A stretch of DNA of 64,000 nt. Origin: Ancylobacter oerskovii. Lineage in GTDB: Bacteria; Pseudomonadota; Alphaproteobacteria; Rhizobiales; Xanthobacteraceae. This document shows, one piece after another, positions 16,827-25,797 of the stretch. Under the pieces are notes generated by a model, which did not search any database, was not told the origin of the DNA, and worked only from the letters and a program-made list of their open reading frames with translations. The DNA lies in contig NZ_JAHBGB010000031.1 of NCBI RefSeq assembly GCF_018390555.1, positions 1 through 64,000 of the forward strand, in the 5' to 3' direction. Positions within the stretch are counted from its first letter, which is position 1. Every line of letters begins with the position of its first letter. The translations under genes were made by a program, and so were the position numbers.

Positions 16827-18278
16827 TCAGGCGCCGAGGGCGCGGTCGATGCGGACCGGCTCGACGGTTTCCGATTGCTCGAGCCAGAACCGGCGGAACA
16901 GGTTGCCCGCCACGATGCGGCGGTAGTCGGAACTGCCGCGCCAGTCGGTCAGGGGCGCGAAATCGTCCTGCACGGCGATGGCGGCCTCTTCGAAGCTGTC
17001 CCTCGCAAAAGGTCGGCCAATCAGCGCGGCTTCCGCGGCGGCGGCGCGACGCGGGGTTCCCGCCATGCCGCCAAAGGCGATCCGCGCCTCCACGATATGG
17101 CCCTCGCTTTCGCGGACCGCAAAGCCGGCCGACACTGCCGAGATGTCGGCATGGGCGCGCTTGGAGACCTTGTAGGCCGCGACCCGCACGCCCCGGTGGT
17201 GCGGGATCAGGATGGTCTCGACGAATTCGCCGGGCTGCCGGTCCTGCTTGCCATAGGCGATGAAGAAATCCTCCAGCGGCAGAGTACGCCGCTCCGCCCC
17301 CCGGCGCAGCACGATTCGCGCCCCCAGCGCGATCAGCAGGGGCGGCATCTCGCCGATGGGCGAGCCATTGGCGATGTTGCCGCCGATGGTGCCGGCGTTG
17401 CGCACCTGCCAGCCGCCGATCCGCAGGAGATAGGCTTCGGCCTCCGGCAGATATTGGCGGACCACCGGCAGGAATTCGGAATAGCTGACGCCGGCCCCCA
17501 GGCGGATGCCGTCCGCATCGACGGCGATCTCCTTCATCAGGTGCCCGATGAAGATGGCGGGGCTGATGTCGCGCAGATGCTTGGTGACCCAGAGGCCGAC
17601 ATCGGTGGCGCCCGCGACGATGATCGCCTGCGGATGGGCCACCAGCGTCGCGGCGAGCTCGTCGACATCCCCCGGCACGATGGCGCGCTCCGCGCCGCGG
17701 CCGACATCCGCGCCGGTGCCGGCAAGGGCGCCCAGGCGGGCGGTGATCGCGGCGCGCTCGGTAGTCAGCCAATCCTGTGCCTGCCCGCCGGCACGCGCTG
17801 CGGCGAGCGCGGCGCGGACGATCGGCTCATAGCCGGTGCAGCGGCACAGATTGCCCTGCAGCGCCGTCTCGATGTCGAGGACGTCCGGCTCGGGATTGCC
17901 CATCCACAACCCGTAGAGCGCCATGACGAAGCCCGGCGTGCAGAAGCCGCACTGGCTGCCGTGATGCTCCACCATCGCCTGCTGGACGGGATGGAGCTCG
18001 CCATTGCGGCCCGCCAGATGCTCCACCGTGACCACGTGGCAGCCATGACAGGAGGCGATCAGGCGGATGCAGGCATTGATGGGCTCATAGACCAACGCGC
18101 CGTCCAGCAGCCGGCCGATGAGGACGGTGCAGGCGCCGCAATCGCCTTCCGCGCACCCTTCCTTCGTGCCGGTGAGGCGGCGCTCGAGGCGCAGGAAATC
18201 GAGCAGCGTGTCTCCCGGCCCGGCCGAGGCGAGGCGGACCTCGTCACCGTTGAGCAGGAAGCGGATGTCCCCGGCCAT
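16827..18278 (-). CDS. xdhA: Xanthine dehydrogenase small subunit (2Fe-2S, FAD)
   Basis: A 483-residue subunit. A plant-type 2Fe-2S site lies at C42, C47, C50 (CAEGDCGAC) and a second cluster at C110/C113 (CGFC) and C145/C147 (CRC). A linker leads to the FAD-binding domain, with IIVAGATDVGLWVTK around residue 215-230 and GGNIANGSPIGEMPP. It passes electrons from the molybdenum subunit to NAD. GGGAG seven bases upstream supports the ATG at 18278. First gene of the operon, divergent from a LysR regulator. Confidence 0.95.
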   Translation of the reverse strand: MAGDIRFLLNGDEVRLASAGPGDTLLDFLRLERRLTGTKEGCAEGDCGACTVLIGRLLDGALVYEPINACIRLIASCHGCHVVTVEHLAGRNGELHPVQQAMVEHHGSQCGFCTPGFVMALYGLWMGNPEPDVLDIETALQGNLCRCTGYEPIVRAALAAARAGGQAQDWLTTERAAITARLGALAGTGADVGRGAERAIVPGDVDELAATLVAHPQAIIVAGATDVGLWVTKHLRDISPAIFIGHLMKEIAVDADGIRLGAGVSYSEFLPVVRQYLPEAEAYLLRIGGWQVRNAGTIGGNIANGSPIGEMPPLLIALGARIVLRRGAERRTLPLEDFFIAYGKQDRQPGEFVETILIPHHRGVRVAAYKVSKRAHADISAVSAGFAVRESEGHIVEARIAFGGMAGTPRRAAAAEAALIGRPFARDSFEEAAIAVQDDFAPLTDWRGSSDYRRIVAGNLFRRFWLEQSETVEPVRIDRALGA

Positions 18279-18383
18279 TGCGTGTCTCCCGTTTCTCAGG
18301 ATTAGAATGCAAAAAAACGGGGCGGTGTAACCCGTCTTCGACCGGGAACAGTTTCAACGGTTTTGCTAAAAATCGAGGCCGCC
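18279..18383. promoter_or_regulatory. Divergent promoter region xdhA / LysR
   Basis: A 105-base gap with a GTTTCAACGG-rich stretch between the xdh operon and its presumed LysR regulator. A GAGG before the GTG at 18384 sets the regulator start. No perfect dyad seen. Confidence 0.35.
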
Positions 18384-19277
18384 GTGTCCTATCTCGAGTG
18401 CCTGCGAGTGTTCGTGCGTGTCGTGGCGCGCGGTTCGATTTCAGCCGGCGGACGGGATTTGCGCCTCACCCCGGCCGCGGCCTCCAACCGGATCAAGGAT
18501 CTCGAGGCCCGCTTCGGCGTGCGGCTGCTCAACCGCACCACCCGAAAGCTGGCGCCGACCGAGATCGGCGCGGTGCTCTACGACAATGCCCGCAAGGTGA
18601 TCGCCGCGCTCGACGAGACCGAGGCGACGGTCGCCTCCTATGCGGGAACACCGCAGGGCGTCCTGCGCGTCGTCGCTCCGCTCGGGGTCGGCCGCCGGTT
18701 GATCGCGCCGCTGGTGCTGCGATTCTGCGGCGAGCACCCAGAGATCCAGATCCGGCTGCGCCTCTCCGATCGGGTGGTGAACATCGTGGAAGAGGGCGTG
18801 GATGTCGCCTTCTTCCTCGGGCAGCTGGAGGATTCGGCGCTGAGCTGGCGGAAGATCGCCGATTGCGGCCGCGTGCTGGTGGCGTCGCCGGCCTATGTCG
18901 CGCGGCACGGAACGCCGTCGTCGCCCGACGACCTCGCCGACCACAACTGCCTGCTGCTGCGCTTCCCGCGCTCGCCGGAATATTTCTGGACGCTGGAGAC
19001 CCCGGACGGTCCGCGCAAGATGACCGTGTCCGGCCGCTTCGACGTCGACGACGGCGACGTGCTGACGCAATGGGCGCTCGACGGCGCCGGCATCGCCAAC
19101 CGGCCCCGCTACGAGGTGCGCGCGCATCTGGAAGCGGGGCGGCTCCTCGAGGTGCTGCCGCAGACGCCGCCGCTCGGCGCGCAGTTCGGCTGCCTCACCC
19201 CCCACCGCGAATTCCAGGATCCGAAGGTGCGGCTCTTCATCGATTTCGCCGTGCGCTCGCTGAAGGGCGCCTTGTGA
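18384..19277 (+). CDS. LysR-type regulator, likely of xdh genes
   Basis: A 297-residue LysR protein: an N-terminal helix-turn-helix (ISAGGRDLRLTPAAASNRIK) and an effector domain with the GVLRVVAPLGVG strand. The GTG at 18384 gives the family N-terminus (VSYLECLRVFVRVVARGS) and has GAGG at good spacing; the in-frame TTG at 18363 has none. It is divergent from xdhA, so purine- or urate-responsive control of xdhABC-guaD is likely but inferred. It ends at a GC-rich hairpin facing the purine permease. Confidence 0.88.
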   Translation: MSYLECLRVFVRVVARGSISAGGRDLRLTPAAASNRIKDLEARFGVRLLNRTTRKLAPTEIGAVLYDNARKVIAALDETEATVASYAGTPQGVLRVVAPLGVGRRLIAPLVLRFCGEHPEIQIRLRLSDRVVNIVEEGVDVAFFLGQLEDSALSWRKIADCGRVLVASPAYVARHGTPSSPDDLADHNCLLLRFPRSPEYFWTLETPDGPRKMTVSGRFDVDDGDVLTQWALDGAGIANRPRYEVRAHLEAGRLLEVLPQTPPLGAQFGCLTPHREFQDPKVRLFIDFAVRSLKGAL

Positions 19278-19295
19278 GGCCCGTGAACGCAGGCA

Positions 19296-19318
19296 GGCCC
19301 GGCCGCGATGGCCGGGCC
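19296..19318. terminator. Bidirectional terminator hairpin
   Basis: GGCCCGGCC (19296-19304) and GGCCGGGCC (19310-19318) form a perfect 9-bp stem with a GCGAT loop between the convergent LysR and NCS2 permease genes. Confidence 0.7.
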
Positions 19319-19344
19319 GCGTCGCTTTCGGAGACGGCGCGCGT

Positions 19345-20649
19345 TCAGCCCTCGGGATAGAGCACGAAGCGCAGGATGAAGAGGCCGGCCACCAGCCATG
19401 TCGCCACATGGACCTCCCGTGCCCGGCCGGTCAGCAGCTTCAGCACCGCGTAGCTGACGAAGCCGAAGGCGAGGCCGTTGGCGATGGAATAGGTGAACGG
19501 CATGGTGATCGCCGTCAGCACCGCCGGCACGGTTTCGGTCGGGTCGTTCCAATGCACCTCGGCCAGCTCGCGCAGCATGAGCGCGGCGACATAGAGCAGC
19601 GCCGGCGCGGTGGCCTGCACCGGCACGGAGCCGGCGAGCGGCGCGAGGAAGGTCGCGAACAGGAACAGCACCGCGACGGTCAGCGCGGTGAGGCCGGTAC
19701 GCCCGCCCGCCTGCACGCCGGAGGCGCTCTCGATATAGGCGGTGGTGGAGGAGGTGCCGAGCACCGATCCGGCGACGATGGCGGTGGAATCGGCCATCAG
19801 GGCGCGGCTGAGGCCGGGATTGGTGTGGGTCGCCCCCTGCGTCAGCAGCCCGGCGCGCTTGGCGACCCCGATCAGCGTCCCCGTGGCGTCGAACACCTCG
19901 ACCAGCACCATCACCAGCACGACATGGAGCAGGCCGCCCTTGAGGGCGCCGAGCACGTCGAGCTGGAAGAAGGTCGGCGCGATGGACGGCGGCGCCGAGG
20001 CGATGCCGCCGAACTGGCTGACGCCGGTGAGGATCGCCGCCACCGTGGTGACGAGGATGCCGATGAGGATGGCGCCCGGCACCTTCAGCACGTCGAGCGC
20101 GGCGATGACGAAGAAGCCGCCAATGCTGAGCAGCGCCCCCGTCGAGGTGAGGTCGCCCAGGGTGATGAAGGTCGCCGGGCTCGCCACCACGAGGCCGGCG
20201 CCCTTCATCGCGATGATGGCGAGGAACAGGCCGATACCGGCCGCGATCGCGCTGCGCATCGAGGCGGGGATGCCGTCGATCAGCCAGCGGCGTATGCCGG
20301 TCAGCGAGAGCAGGAGGAAGATGAGGCCGGAGATCAGCACCGCGCCGAGCGCCTGCTGCCAGGTATAGCCGAGCTTGCCGACCACGGTGAAGGCAAAGAA
20401 GGCGTTCAGCCCCATGCCGGGGGCCATGGCGATGGGCCAGTTCGCCCACAGGGCCATGGTCGCCGAGCCGATGGCGGCGGCCAGGCAGGTCGCGACGAAG
20501 ACGGCCTGGGCGTCCATGCCCGTCGTCGACAGGATGTTCGGATTGACGAAGATGATGTAGGCCATCGTCAGGAACGTCGTGCACCCGGCAATGACTTCCG
20601 TCCGAACATTCGATTTCAGTTCGCCCAGCCTGAACAGGCGCTCGAGCAT
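19345..20649 (-). CDS. NCS2/AzgA-family purine permease
   Basis: A 434-residue polytopic transporter with family marks TTFLTMAYIIFVNPNILS, MAPGMGLNAFFAF, LVEVFDATGTLIGVA and the SSTTAYIESASGV loop, typical of AzgA-like hypoxanthine/guanine/adenine:proton symporters in the NCS2 superfamily. About 13 membrane segments are expected. GGGAGG precedes the ATG. Its position next to guaD and xdh suggests guanine, hypoxanthine or xanthine uptake for this pathway; the exact base cannot be read from sequence. Confidence 0.9.
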   Translation of the reverse strand: MLERLFRLGELKSNVRTEVIAGCTTFLTMAYIIFVNPNILSTTGMDAQAVFVATCLAAAIGSATMALWANWPIAMAPGMGLNAFFAFTVVGKLGYTWQQALGAVLISGLIFLLLSLTGIRRWLIDGIPASMRSAIAAGIGLFLAIIAMKGAGLVVASPATFITLGDLTSTGALLSIGGFFVIAALDVLKVPGAILIGILVTTVAAILTGVSQFGGIASAPPSIAPTFFQLDVLGALKGGLLHVVLVMVLVEVFDATGTLIGVAKRAGLLTQGATHTNPGLSRALMADSTAIVAGSVLGTSSTTAYIESASGVQAGGRTGLTALTVAVLFLFATFLAPLAGSVPVQATAPALLYVAALMLRELAEVHWNDPTETVPAVLTAITMPFTYSIANGLAFGFVSYAVLKLLTGRAREVHVATWLVAGLFILRFVLYPEG

Positions 20650-21014
20650 CGTTTCCTCCCGTAGATCTTCTTATTGCATCCGGCTTCCGCCCGATATTTG
20701 ATGATAAACACGAGAGGCACGCTCGCACCTTCGCGTTTCCCTGAGACTGTTTCCCGACTTGGTGAACAATCGAACCGGCGGACAGCCGGCCCTCAGGGCC
20801 TCCTGCGCGCCGAGCCGGGCAGCCGTGAAGAGCGCGCCGGAACGAGGCCCCCCCTGCCCCCGCAAAACTGTGGCGGCCCGGCAACAACGTCCCGTCACTT
20901 TGGGTAAGGAGCGCAGAAAACGCGCTCGGGCTGTCATTTGGCACCAAATATCAAGCCACTTGCACGAAATTGCGTTTAGTAGCGCCCGCTGTGGGGGCTG
21001 CGGGAGTTGCGGGC
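20650..21014. other. Divergent intergenic region, NCS2 permease / hydrolase
   Basis: 365 bases with promoters for both flanking genes. I looked for a purine riboswitch on the permease side and found no matching core. The one clear element is the palindrome at 20936-20949, which is nearer the hydrolase gene. Confidence 0.5.
20936..20949. promoter_or_regulatory. ATTTGG-CA-CCAAAT palindrome
   Basis: A perfect inverted repeat of 6-bp arms with a 2-base spacer, 66 bases upstream of the hydrolase ATG. It is operator-like in size and symmetry; no regulator is assigned. Confidence 0.4.
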
Positions 21015-22148
21015 ATGGTCTTTATCCATCTCAGGCGTCTGGTGCTGCCGGTCGCGGCGCTTCTGCTGTGCGCGGCCTGTGCCTCGCGGCCGGAAAACGT
21101 CTTCCTCGCCAGCGAGCCGGCCGCCATCTCCACCGCGAAGGTCGACATGCTGGTGGCGACGACGCGGAACGCTTCCGCCGTGCCCGGCGAGATGTTCGGC
21201 GGCGATCGCAGCAGTGCCGGCTTCGGCGAAATCGTCATCTCCATTCCGCCCGGTCACAAGCCCGGCGCCGTGGAATGGCCGAAGAAGATTCCGGCCGATC
21301 CCGCGACCTCGTTCGCCACTCTCAGTGCGGAGACGATCAGCCGCGACGAGGCCAAGGCGCGTTTCGCCAAGCGGCTCGCCCGCGGCCCCAGCCGCAACGT
21401 GCTGGTGTTCGTCCATGGCTACAACAACCGCTTTGACGATGCGGTCTTCCGCTTTGCCCAGATCGTCCATGATTCCGGCACCGATGCCATCCCGGTGCTG
21501 TTCACCTGGCCCTCGCGCGGCGAGCTGCTGGCCTATGGCTATGATCGCGACAGCGCCACCTATTCGCGCAGCGCGCTGGAGCACCTTCTGCAATATCTCG
21601 TCGACGACAAGTCGGTCGACGAGATCTCGGTGCTGGCCCATTCCATGGGCAACTGGGTCACGCTGGAGACGCTCCGGCAGATCGCCATCCGCGACGACGG
21701 GATTCCGCCCAAGATTCGCAACGTCATGCTGGCCGATGCCGATGTCGACATCGACATCTTCCGCACCCAGGTCGCGGAGATGGGCAAGAAGCGGCCGGCC
21801 TTCACCGTCTTCGTCTCGAAGGACGACAAGGCCCTGGCGGTCTCCAAGGTGCTGTGGGGCAGCAACGCCCGGCTCGGCGAGATCGATCCCGACGCACCGC
21901 AATACAGGGAATTCCTGGCGGAGAACCGCATCGATGTCGTCAACATGACCGACATCAAGACCGACGACAGGATCAATCACGGCAAGTTCGCCGAGAGCCC
22001 GGACATCATCCGGCTCATCGGCAAGCAGCTCGCCACCGGCCAGCCGCTGACCGACGCGAACCCGAAGGTCAACCCGATCAGCAGCGTCGGCTTGGCGACG
22101 GCGAGCGCGATCACCACCCTAACCGGAAGCGGCCCGGTCGGTCAGTAG
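21015..22148 (+). CDS. Alpha/beta hydrolase (DUF900 type), probable lipoprotein
   Basis: A 377-residue protein. The N-terminus is a hydrophobic signal ending in a lipobox-like LLLCAAC (C22 the likely lipidated residue). The hydrolase core shows VLVFVHGYNN and the nucleophile elbow LAHSMGNWVTLE, with serine in the centre. DUF900 hydrolases are uncharacterised esterase-like enzymes. GGGAG eight bases before the ATG at 21015 decides the start. Its last 30 bases overlap the end of the convergent FAD oxidoreductase gene. Confidence 0.86.
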   Translation: MVFIHLRRLVLPVAALLLCAACASRPENVFLASEPAAISTAKVDMLVATTRNASAVPGEMFGGDRSSAGFGEIVISIPPGHKPGAVEWPKKIPADPATSFATLSAETISRDEAKARFAKRLARGPSRNVLVFVHGYNNRFDDAVFRFAQIVHDSGTDAIPVLFTWPSRGELLAYGYDRDSATYSRSALEHLLQYLVDDKSVDEISVLAHSMGNWVTLETLRQIAIRDDGIPPKIRNVMLADADVDIDIFRTQVAEMGKKRPAFTVFVSKDDKALAVSKVLWGSNARLGEIDPDAPQYREFLAENRIDVVNMTDIKTDDRINHGKFAESPDIIRLIGKQLATGQPLTDANPKVNPISSVGLATASAITTLTGSGPVGQ

Positions 22149-23480
22149 CGCCGGCAGGGCCTTCTCAATCCTGGCCGCCGCTTCTCCGGCGGTCGCGATG
22201 GCCGCGTCCATGCACGGGAATTCGAGATAGTCCCCCGCCAGATGCAGACGGCCGAGATCGCGGGTCAGTGCGGGCTGCAAGGCGGCGCGGCCCGGGAACG
22301 AATAGGGCGCTCCCAGCGGCCAGCGCTGCACGATGATGTCCCGGACGATACCGCGCGCCTGTGGGTAGAGCGTCTCGAGGTCGGCCTGGAAGCGGCTGGC
22401 GATCTCCGGGTCGGAGAGCTTCATCAGCTCGGCCGCCCCGCGGGCGCCACGAAACAGCATGAGACTGCCGCCCGGCTTGCGCGCACCGACGCGCAAGGTG
22501 CTGGCCTGGTTGAAGAACACGCCGAAGGACAGGCCGGGCGTGGCGATGGCGTAATTGTTGTCCCACGGCATCGGCCCGGTCTCGGCGGTCAGAACCGCGG
22601 CGGAGAGGAAAGCGCCGTAGCGGATCTTCCCCAGCGCATCGGCGGTATCGGCCGGCAGGTTTCTGATGATCCTGCCCGAAACCGGCGCGGGCGTCGCGAC
22701 GATGGCCTGCCGCGCCAGCACGCGCCGCTCCTCGCCGTTCTGCCGATAGACGATCTCGACGTGATCCGCCTTCTGCTCCACCGAGATCGCCTCGGCATTC
22801 AGCTGCAACCGGTCTCCGAGCGCGGAAGCGATGGCCTGGGGCAGGCGCGAGGAACCGCCGAACAGATTGCGGCCGAACGAATGCTTCGACCAGACCTGGC
22901 CGAAGGACGTCAGTCCGTAGCCGGCAGCCATATAGGTGGGATCGGCCGAGGTGCGCTCGGTGATGGTGCGCAGGATCAGCTCGACGTCCGGCGTCAGCGC
23001 TCCCACATAGTCCTCGAGCGTGCGCCCGTTCTCGAAGGAAAGCTGGCGGACGCGGCGGGCGGCGGGCGTCTCGCCGTCGATCTTCTTCTGCACCTCGAGC
23101 AGCCGCAGCACGCCGCCGCGCAGCTTGAGGCCCATCCTGACGAAGGACAGCCGGGACCGCAGGTCCAGGGGAAGGCGCAGGGGAAAGGTCTCGGAGCGGC
23201 CTCCCGCCACGACCTTTCCCTTGAAGGCGATCCCCATCCGGTCGCCGGGGATCGGCCTTGCCTCGAGGCCGAGTTCGTCCGCGAGCCCGCCGGCCGGAGA
23301 CGAGGCCTCTCCGAAGAGATGGGCGCCGAAATTCAGCCAGTAATCGCCGCGGGGCTCCGAGCGCAGCCGCCCGCCCGGCCGATCCCCGGCTTCCAGCACG
23401 AGGATGTCGCGGTGGCGGAGCCGCCAGGCGCCGCTCAGCCCCCCGATCCCCCCGCCCACGATCACCACGTCGCGCATCAT
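22119..23480 (-). CDS. FAD-dependent oxidoreductase (amine oxidase/protoporphyrinogen oxidase fold)
   Basis: A 453-residue flavoprotein. The N-terminal VVIVGGGIGGLSGAWRL is a textbook dinucleotide-binding GxGxxG, followed by VLEAGDRPGGR; the C-terminus has HLAGDYLEFPCMDAAIATA, the second FAD contact. It resembles amine oxidases and PPOX/desaturase relatives; the substrate is unknown. GAGAGG six bases upstream supports the ATG at 23480. It is the last gene of a leftward unit with a DapA-family lyase and a 59-residue ORF. A role in oxidising a product of the hydantoin-type pathway is inference. Confidence 0.83.
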   Translation of the reverse strand: MMRDVVIVGGGIGGLSGAWRLRHRDILVLEAGDRPGGRLRSEPRGDYWLNFGAHLFGEASSPAGGLADELGLEARPIPGDRMGIAFKGKVVAGGRSETFPLRLPLDLRSRLSFVRMGLKLRGGVLRLLEVQKKIDGETPAARRVRQLSFENGRTLEDYVGALTPDVELILRTITERTSADPTYMAAGYGLTSFGQVWSKHSFGRNLFGGSSRLPQAIASALGDRLQLNAEAISVEQKADHVEIVYRQNGEERRVLARQAIVATPAPVSGRIIRNLPADTADALGKIRYGAFLSAAVLTAETGPMPWDNNYAIATPGLSFGVFFNQASTLRVGARKPGGSLMLFRGARGAAELMKLSDPEIASRFQADLETLYPQARGIVRDIIVQRWPLGAPYSFPGRAALQPALTRDLGRLHLAGDYLEFPCMDAAIATAGEAAARIEKALPALLTDRAASG

Positions 23481-23524
23481 ATCGCGCCTCTCGGCTTCAA
23501 CCCCGCTGGCCCCCATGTCCCGCC

Positions 23525-23704
23525 TCACTTGTCGCCGCTCAGATCGACGCGAATGCCCCGGGCGCCCTCCCACAGCGCCCTCTTGCCGAGCGCGGGAAGG
23601 TACGGCGGAAGGCTCCGAAACAGCTCGCGGGTCCTCGGCGCAGCCTCGGCCTCCAGCTGCGCGTCGGATGCGCAAGGACCGGCGTTGATGCGAATGGCGG
23701 TCAT
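23525..23704 (-). CDS. Small hypothetical protein
   Basis: A 59-residue frame (MTAIRINAGPC start; proline- and arginine-rich, ending in GIRVDLSGDK) fills the gap between the DapA-family gene and the FAD oxidoreductase on the same strand. No recognised domain, signal or membrane segment. The ribosome site is weak, and a GTG nine bases upstream is possible. Position inside an operon-like gap is the main argument for it being real. Confidence 0.4.
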   Translation of the reverse strand: MTAIRINAGPCASDAQLEAEAAPRTRELFRSLPPYLPALGKRALWEGARGIRVDLSGDK

Positions 23705-23734
23705 CGGGAACACTCGGCTCGGGACGATGAATGT

Positions 23735-24661
23735 TCAGGCCAGCGCGAGATCGAGCGCCCGGCGGAGCGATTCGATTTCCTGCTGCGTCGTCGGGTTCTG
23801 GGGCGGACGCAGCGTATCGTTGTCGAGCTGGCCGAGCAATTTGAGGCAGGTCTTCAGCCGGGCCGTCGCCCGGCCGCCGGGAGCCTCGCGATAGATCGCC
23901 ACGGCAAGCGGATAGATGCGCTCATGCACCTGCCGCGCGCGGTCCCAGTCCTTCGCCTCGGCCGCCTCCCAGAGATCGACGATCAGCTGGGGAACCGCGG
24001 CGGCCAGCGAGACCTGGCTGCCCACCGTTCCGATCATGTAGCAGGCCAGCAGATGCTCGTCGCCGGAGCCGAGCACCGCGAAGCCCGGCCGCTCGGCATG
24101 TAGCCGGCGCATATTCTCCTCATAGGCGGCGACTTCCCAGCTTCCCTCCTTGATGGCCACGATGCGCGGCTCCCGGGCGAGCCGCGAGAGCAGCGGCCCG
24201 GAATACGACATCCGGCCGGCGGAAACCGGGGCGCCATAGAGCATCAGCGGCAGGCGCGTCGCGTCGCGGATGAAGGCGTGATGCAGCAGGACGCACTCCT
24301 CGTCATGCCCCAGCGCCCAGCTGTTCGGCGGAAAGACCAGGAGGCCGTCGGCGCCCGCCGCTTCAAGGGCCGCCGCCTCGCCCGCCGCCTCGAGGCTCGA
24401 TTCGCTGTTCACCCCGGAGACGATGAGCACATCGGGCGCGACCTCGCGGGCCAGCGCGACGACACGGCATTTCTCGTCGCGGGAGAGGACGAAGTTCTCG
24501 CCGGCATGGCCATTCAGCAGCAGCCCCCGCACGCCGCGAACGGCGACCACGGCGCGGATATGCGCCTTCAGTGCCTCCGCATCGATCGAATAATCGTCCC
24601 GCATCGGCACGATCGTCGCGGCGTGGATGCCGGCCAGGCGGTCGTTGAATGATCGCAGCAT
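23735..24661 (-). CDS. DapA/NanA-family aldolase or lyase
   Basis: A 308-residue TIM-barrel protein of the dihydrodipicolinate synthase family. The Schiff-base lysine lies in IVAIKEGSW (K171) and the family tyrosine in LYGAP (Y142). The usual GTTGE is replaced by LLLNGHAGENF, so it is not DapA itself. Members cleave or form pyruvate-type carbon-carbon bonds or act as hydrolases or dehydratases on keto acids. It is first in a leftward unit and divergent from the ABC importer, with a GntR-type palindrome between them. Substrate unassigned. Confidence 0.85.
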   Translation of the reverse strand: MLRSFNDRLAGIHAATIVPMRDDYSIDAEALKAHIRAVVAVRGVRGLLLNGHAGENFVLSRDEKCRVVALAREVAPDVLIVSGVNSESSLEAAGEAAALEAAGADGLLVFPPNSWALGHDEECVLLHHAFIRDATRLPLMLYGAPVSAGRMSYSGPLLSRLAREPRIVAIKEGSWEVAAYEENMRRLHAERPGFAVLGSGDEHLLACYMIGTVGSQVSLAAAVPQLIVDLWEAAEAKDWDRARQVHERIYPLAVAIYREAPGGRATARLKTCLKLLGQLDNDTLRPPQNPTTQQEIESLRRALDLALA

Positions 24662-24826
24662 GAATGTCCTGTCCTCTCGGCACCGGCCGTGCCCTGGGCG
24701 ATCGCGCCGCACCGGCACCCTGCCACCGGCAGGGCCCGAGGCGCGCCGGCGATGGCTTCACGGTGCCGGCGCTGCCGGGCATCCGGGGCGCCGGCGTTCG
24801 CTTTTGCACTTTACAGATCGGCAATA

Positions 24827-24834
24827 TGTATACA
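24827..24834. promoter_or_regulatory. TGTATACA palindrome, candidate GntR operator (site 1)
   Basis: A perfect 8-base palindrome inside AT-rich ATATGTATACAAAT, in the 253-base gap between the divergent DapA-family gene (start 24661) and importer gene (start 24915). The same 8-mer occurs in front of the dihydropyrimidinase-gntR operon at 30902. FadR-type GntR proteins bind palindromes of this size and AT character. Confidence 0.6.
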
Positions 24835-24914
24835 AATTGTCGACCAAAGCAACAGCTCGCTTGACCGGATCGGAGCGGCCAAGCCAAGCGGCCTTCCATG
24901 AGGAGAATGCATCA

Positions 24915-25724
24915 ATGCTGAAGAAAATCGCCCTTTCCGGGCTCATCGCGCTCACGGCCTTCGCGGCGACGCTGGCGCCGGCGGCGGCGCGCACGCTCGA
25001 CGAAATCATCTCGTCGGGCGTGGTGCGCGTCGGCGTGAACCCGACTCTGCCCCCGCTGGGCAAGTTCAACGAGAAGAACGAGATCGTCGGTTTCGACGTC
25101 GATTTCGCCGGCGAGATCGCCAAGATGCTCGGCGTGAAGCTCGAGGTCGTCCAGGTCGGCTCGCCCGACCGCATCCCGTTCGTGGTGTCCGGCAAGATCG
25201 ATTTCGTGATGGGGGCCATGACCCGCAACCCGGATCGGGCGAAGGTCATCGATTTCACCGTGCCGGCCCATACCGAGGTGCTCGGCATCCTGACCACCGA
25301 GGACAAGCCCTACAAGAACTGGAAGGAGATGGACAGCGCGGACGTCACCTTCGTGCAGGTGCGCGGCTCGACCCCGGTGAAGTTCATCCAGGACAAGCTG
25401 AAGAACGCCAAGCTGGTCCTGCTCGACAACTATCCCGACGCCGTTCGCGCCCTCGCCCAGGGCCGCGGCACCGCCATGATCGACGTGATGGACTTCATGC
25501 GCGAGCACATGGACAAGCACAAGGACATCAAGTGGAAGATCGTCGAGACGCCGATCGACATCTATTACTGCGCGCTCGGCGTCGGCAAGAACTCGACGGG
25601 CCTCAAGGACTGGCTCAACGTCGCGATCTTCGAGCTGCACCGTAACGGCACCACCGCCGAACTGTGGAAGAAGTGGTTTGGCGGCGACATGATCGCCCCC
25701 GTCCAGGTGACGCCGTACTTCTGA
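24915..25724 (+). CDS. Amino-acid-type ABC transporter substrate-binding protein
   Basis: A 269-residue periplasmic binding protein (SBP_bac_3 family). A signal peptide covers about residues 1-25 (LSGLIALTAFAATLAPAAA). The mature part begins RTLDEIISSGVVRVGVNPT and includes IVGFDVDFAGEIAKMLGVKL and the DRIPFVVSGKIDFVMGAMT lobe. AGGAG nine bases upstream fixes the ATG. It leads an importer operon with two permeases and an ATPase. Polar amino acids are the family norm; the cluster context suggests a hydantoin-, ureide- or amino-acid-like ligand. Confidence 0.92.
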   Translation: MLKKIALSGLIALTAFAATLAPAAARTLDEIISSGVVRVGVNPTLPPLGKFNEKNEIVGFDVDFAGEIAKMLGVKLEVVQVGSPDRIPFVVSGKIDFVMGAMTRNPDRAKVIDFTVPAHTEVLGILTTEDKPYKNWKEMDSADVTFVQVRGSTPVKFIQDKLKNAKLVLLDNYPDAVRALAQGRGTAMIDVMDFMREHMDKHKDIKWKIVETPIDIYYCALGVGKNSTGLKDWLNVAIFELHRNGTTAELWKKWFGGDMIAPVQVTPYF

Positions 25725-25740
25725 GCGTACAGACAGGTCC

Positions 25741-25772
25741 GATCCGGCCGGGGCCGCCTTCCCGGCCGGATC
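25741..25772 (+). terminator. Intra-operon hairpin after the binding-protein gene
   Basis: A perfect 12-bp stem (GATCCGGCCGGG, 25741-25752, with its complement at 25761-25772) and an 8-base loop lie between the binding-protein stop and the first permease. Such hairpins stabilise or partly terminate the message, giving more binding protein than permease. Confidence 0.7.
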
Positions 25773-25797
25773 ATCATCTTGGAAAGCTGAGCGACGC

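Noticed and set aside
14757-18305. A very long open frame (over 1100 codons) on the plus strand
   Set aside because: It lies antisense to the clearly real xdhA and xdhB genes and is rich in R, A, G, D and H in the pattern produced by GC-rich codon positions. No domain recognised.
20650-20760. Possible purine-sensing riboswitch upstream of the NCS2 permease
   Set aside because: I could not find the conserved core or pairing of a known purine-type aptamer; ordinary promoter sequence is the simpler reading.
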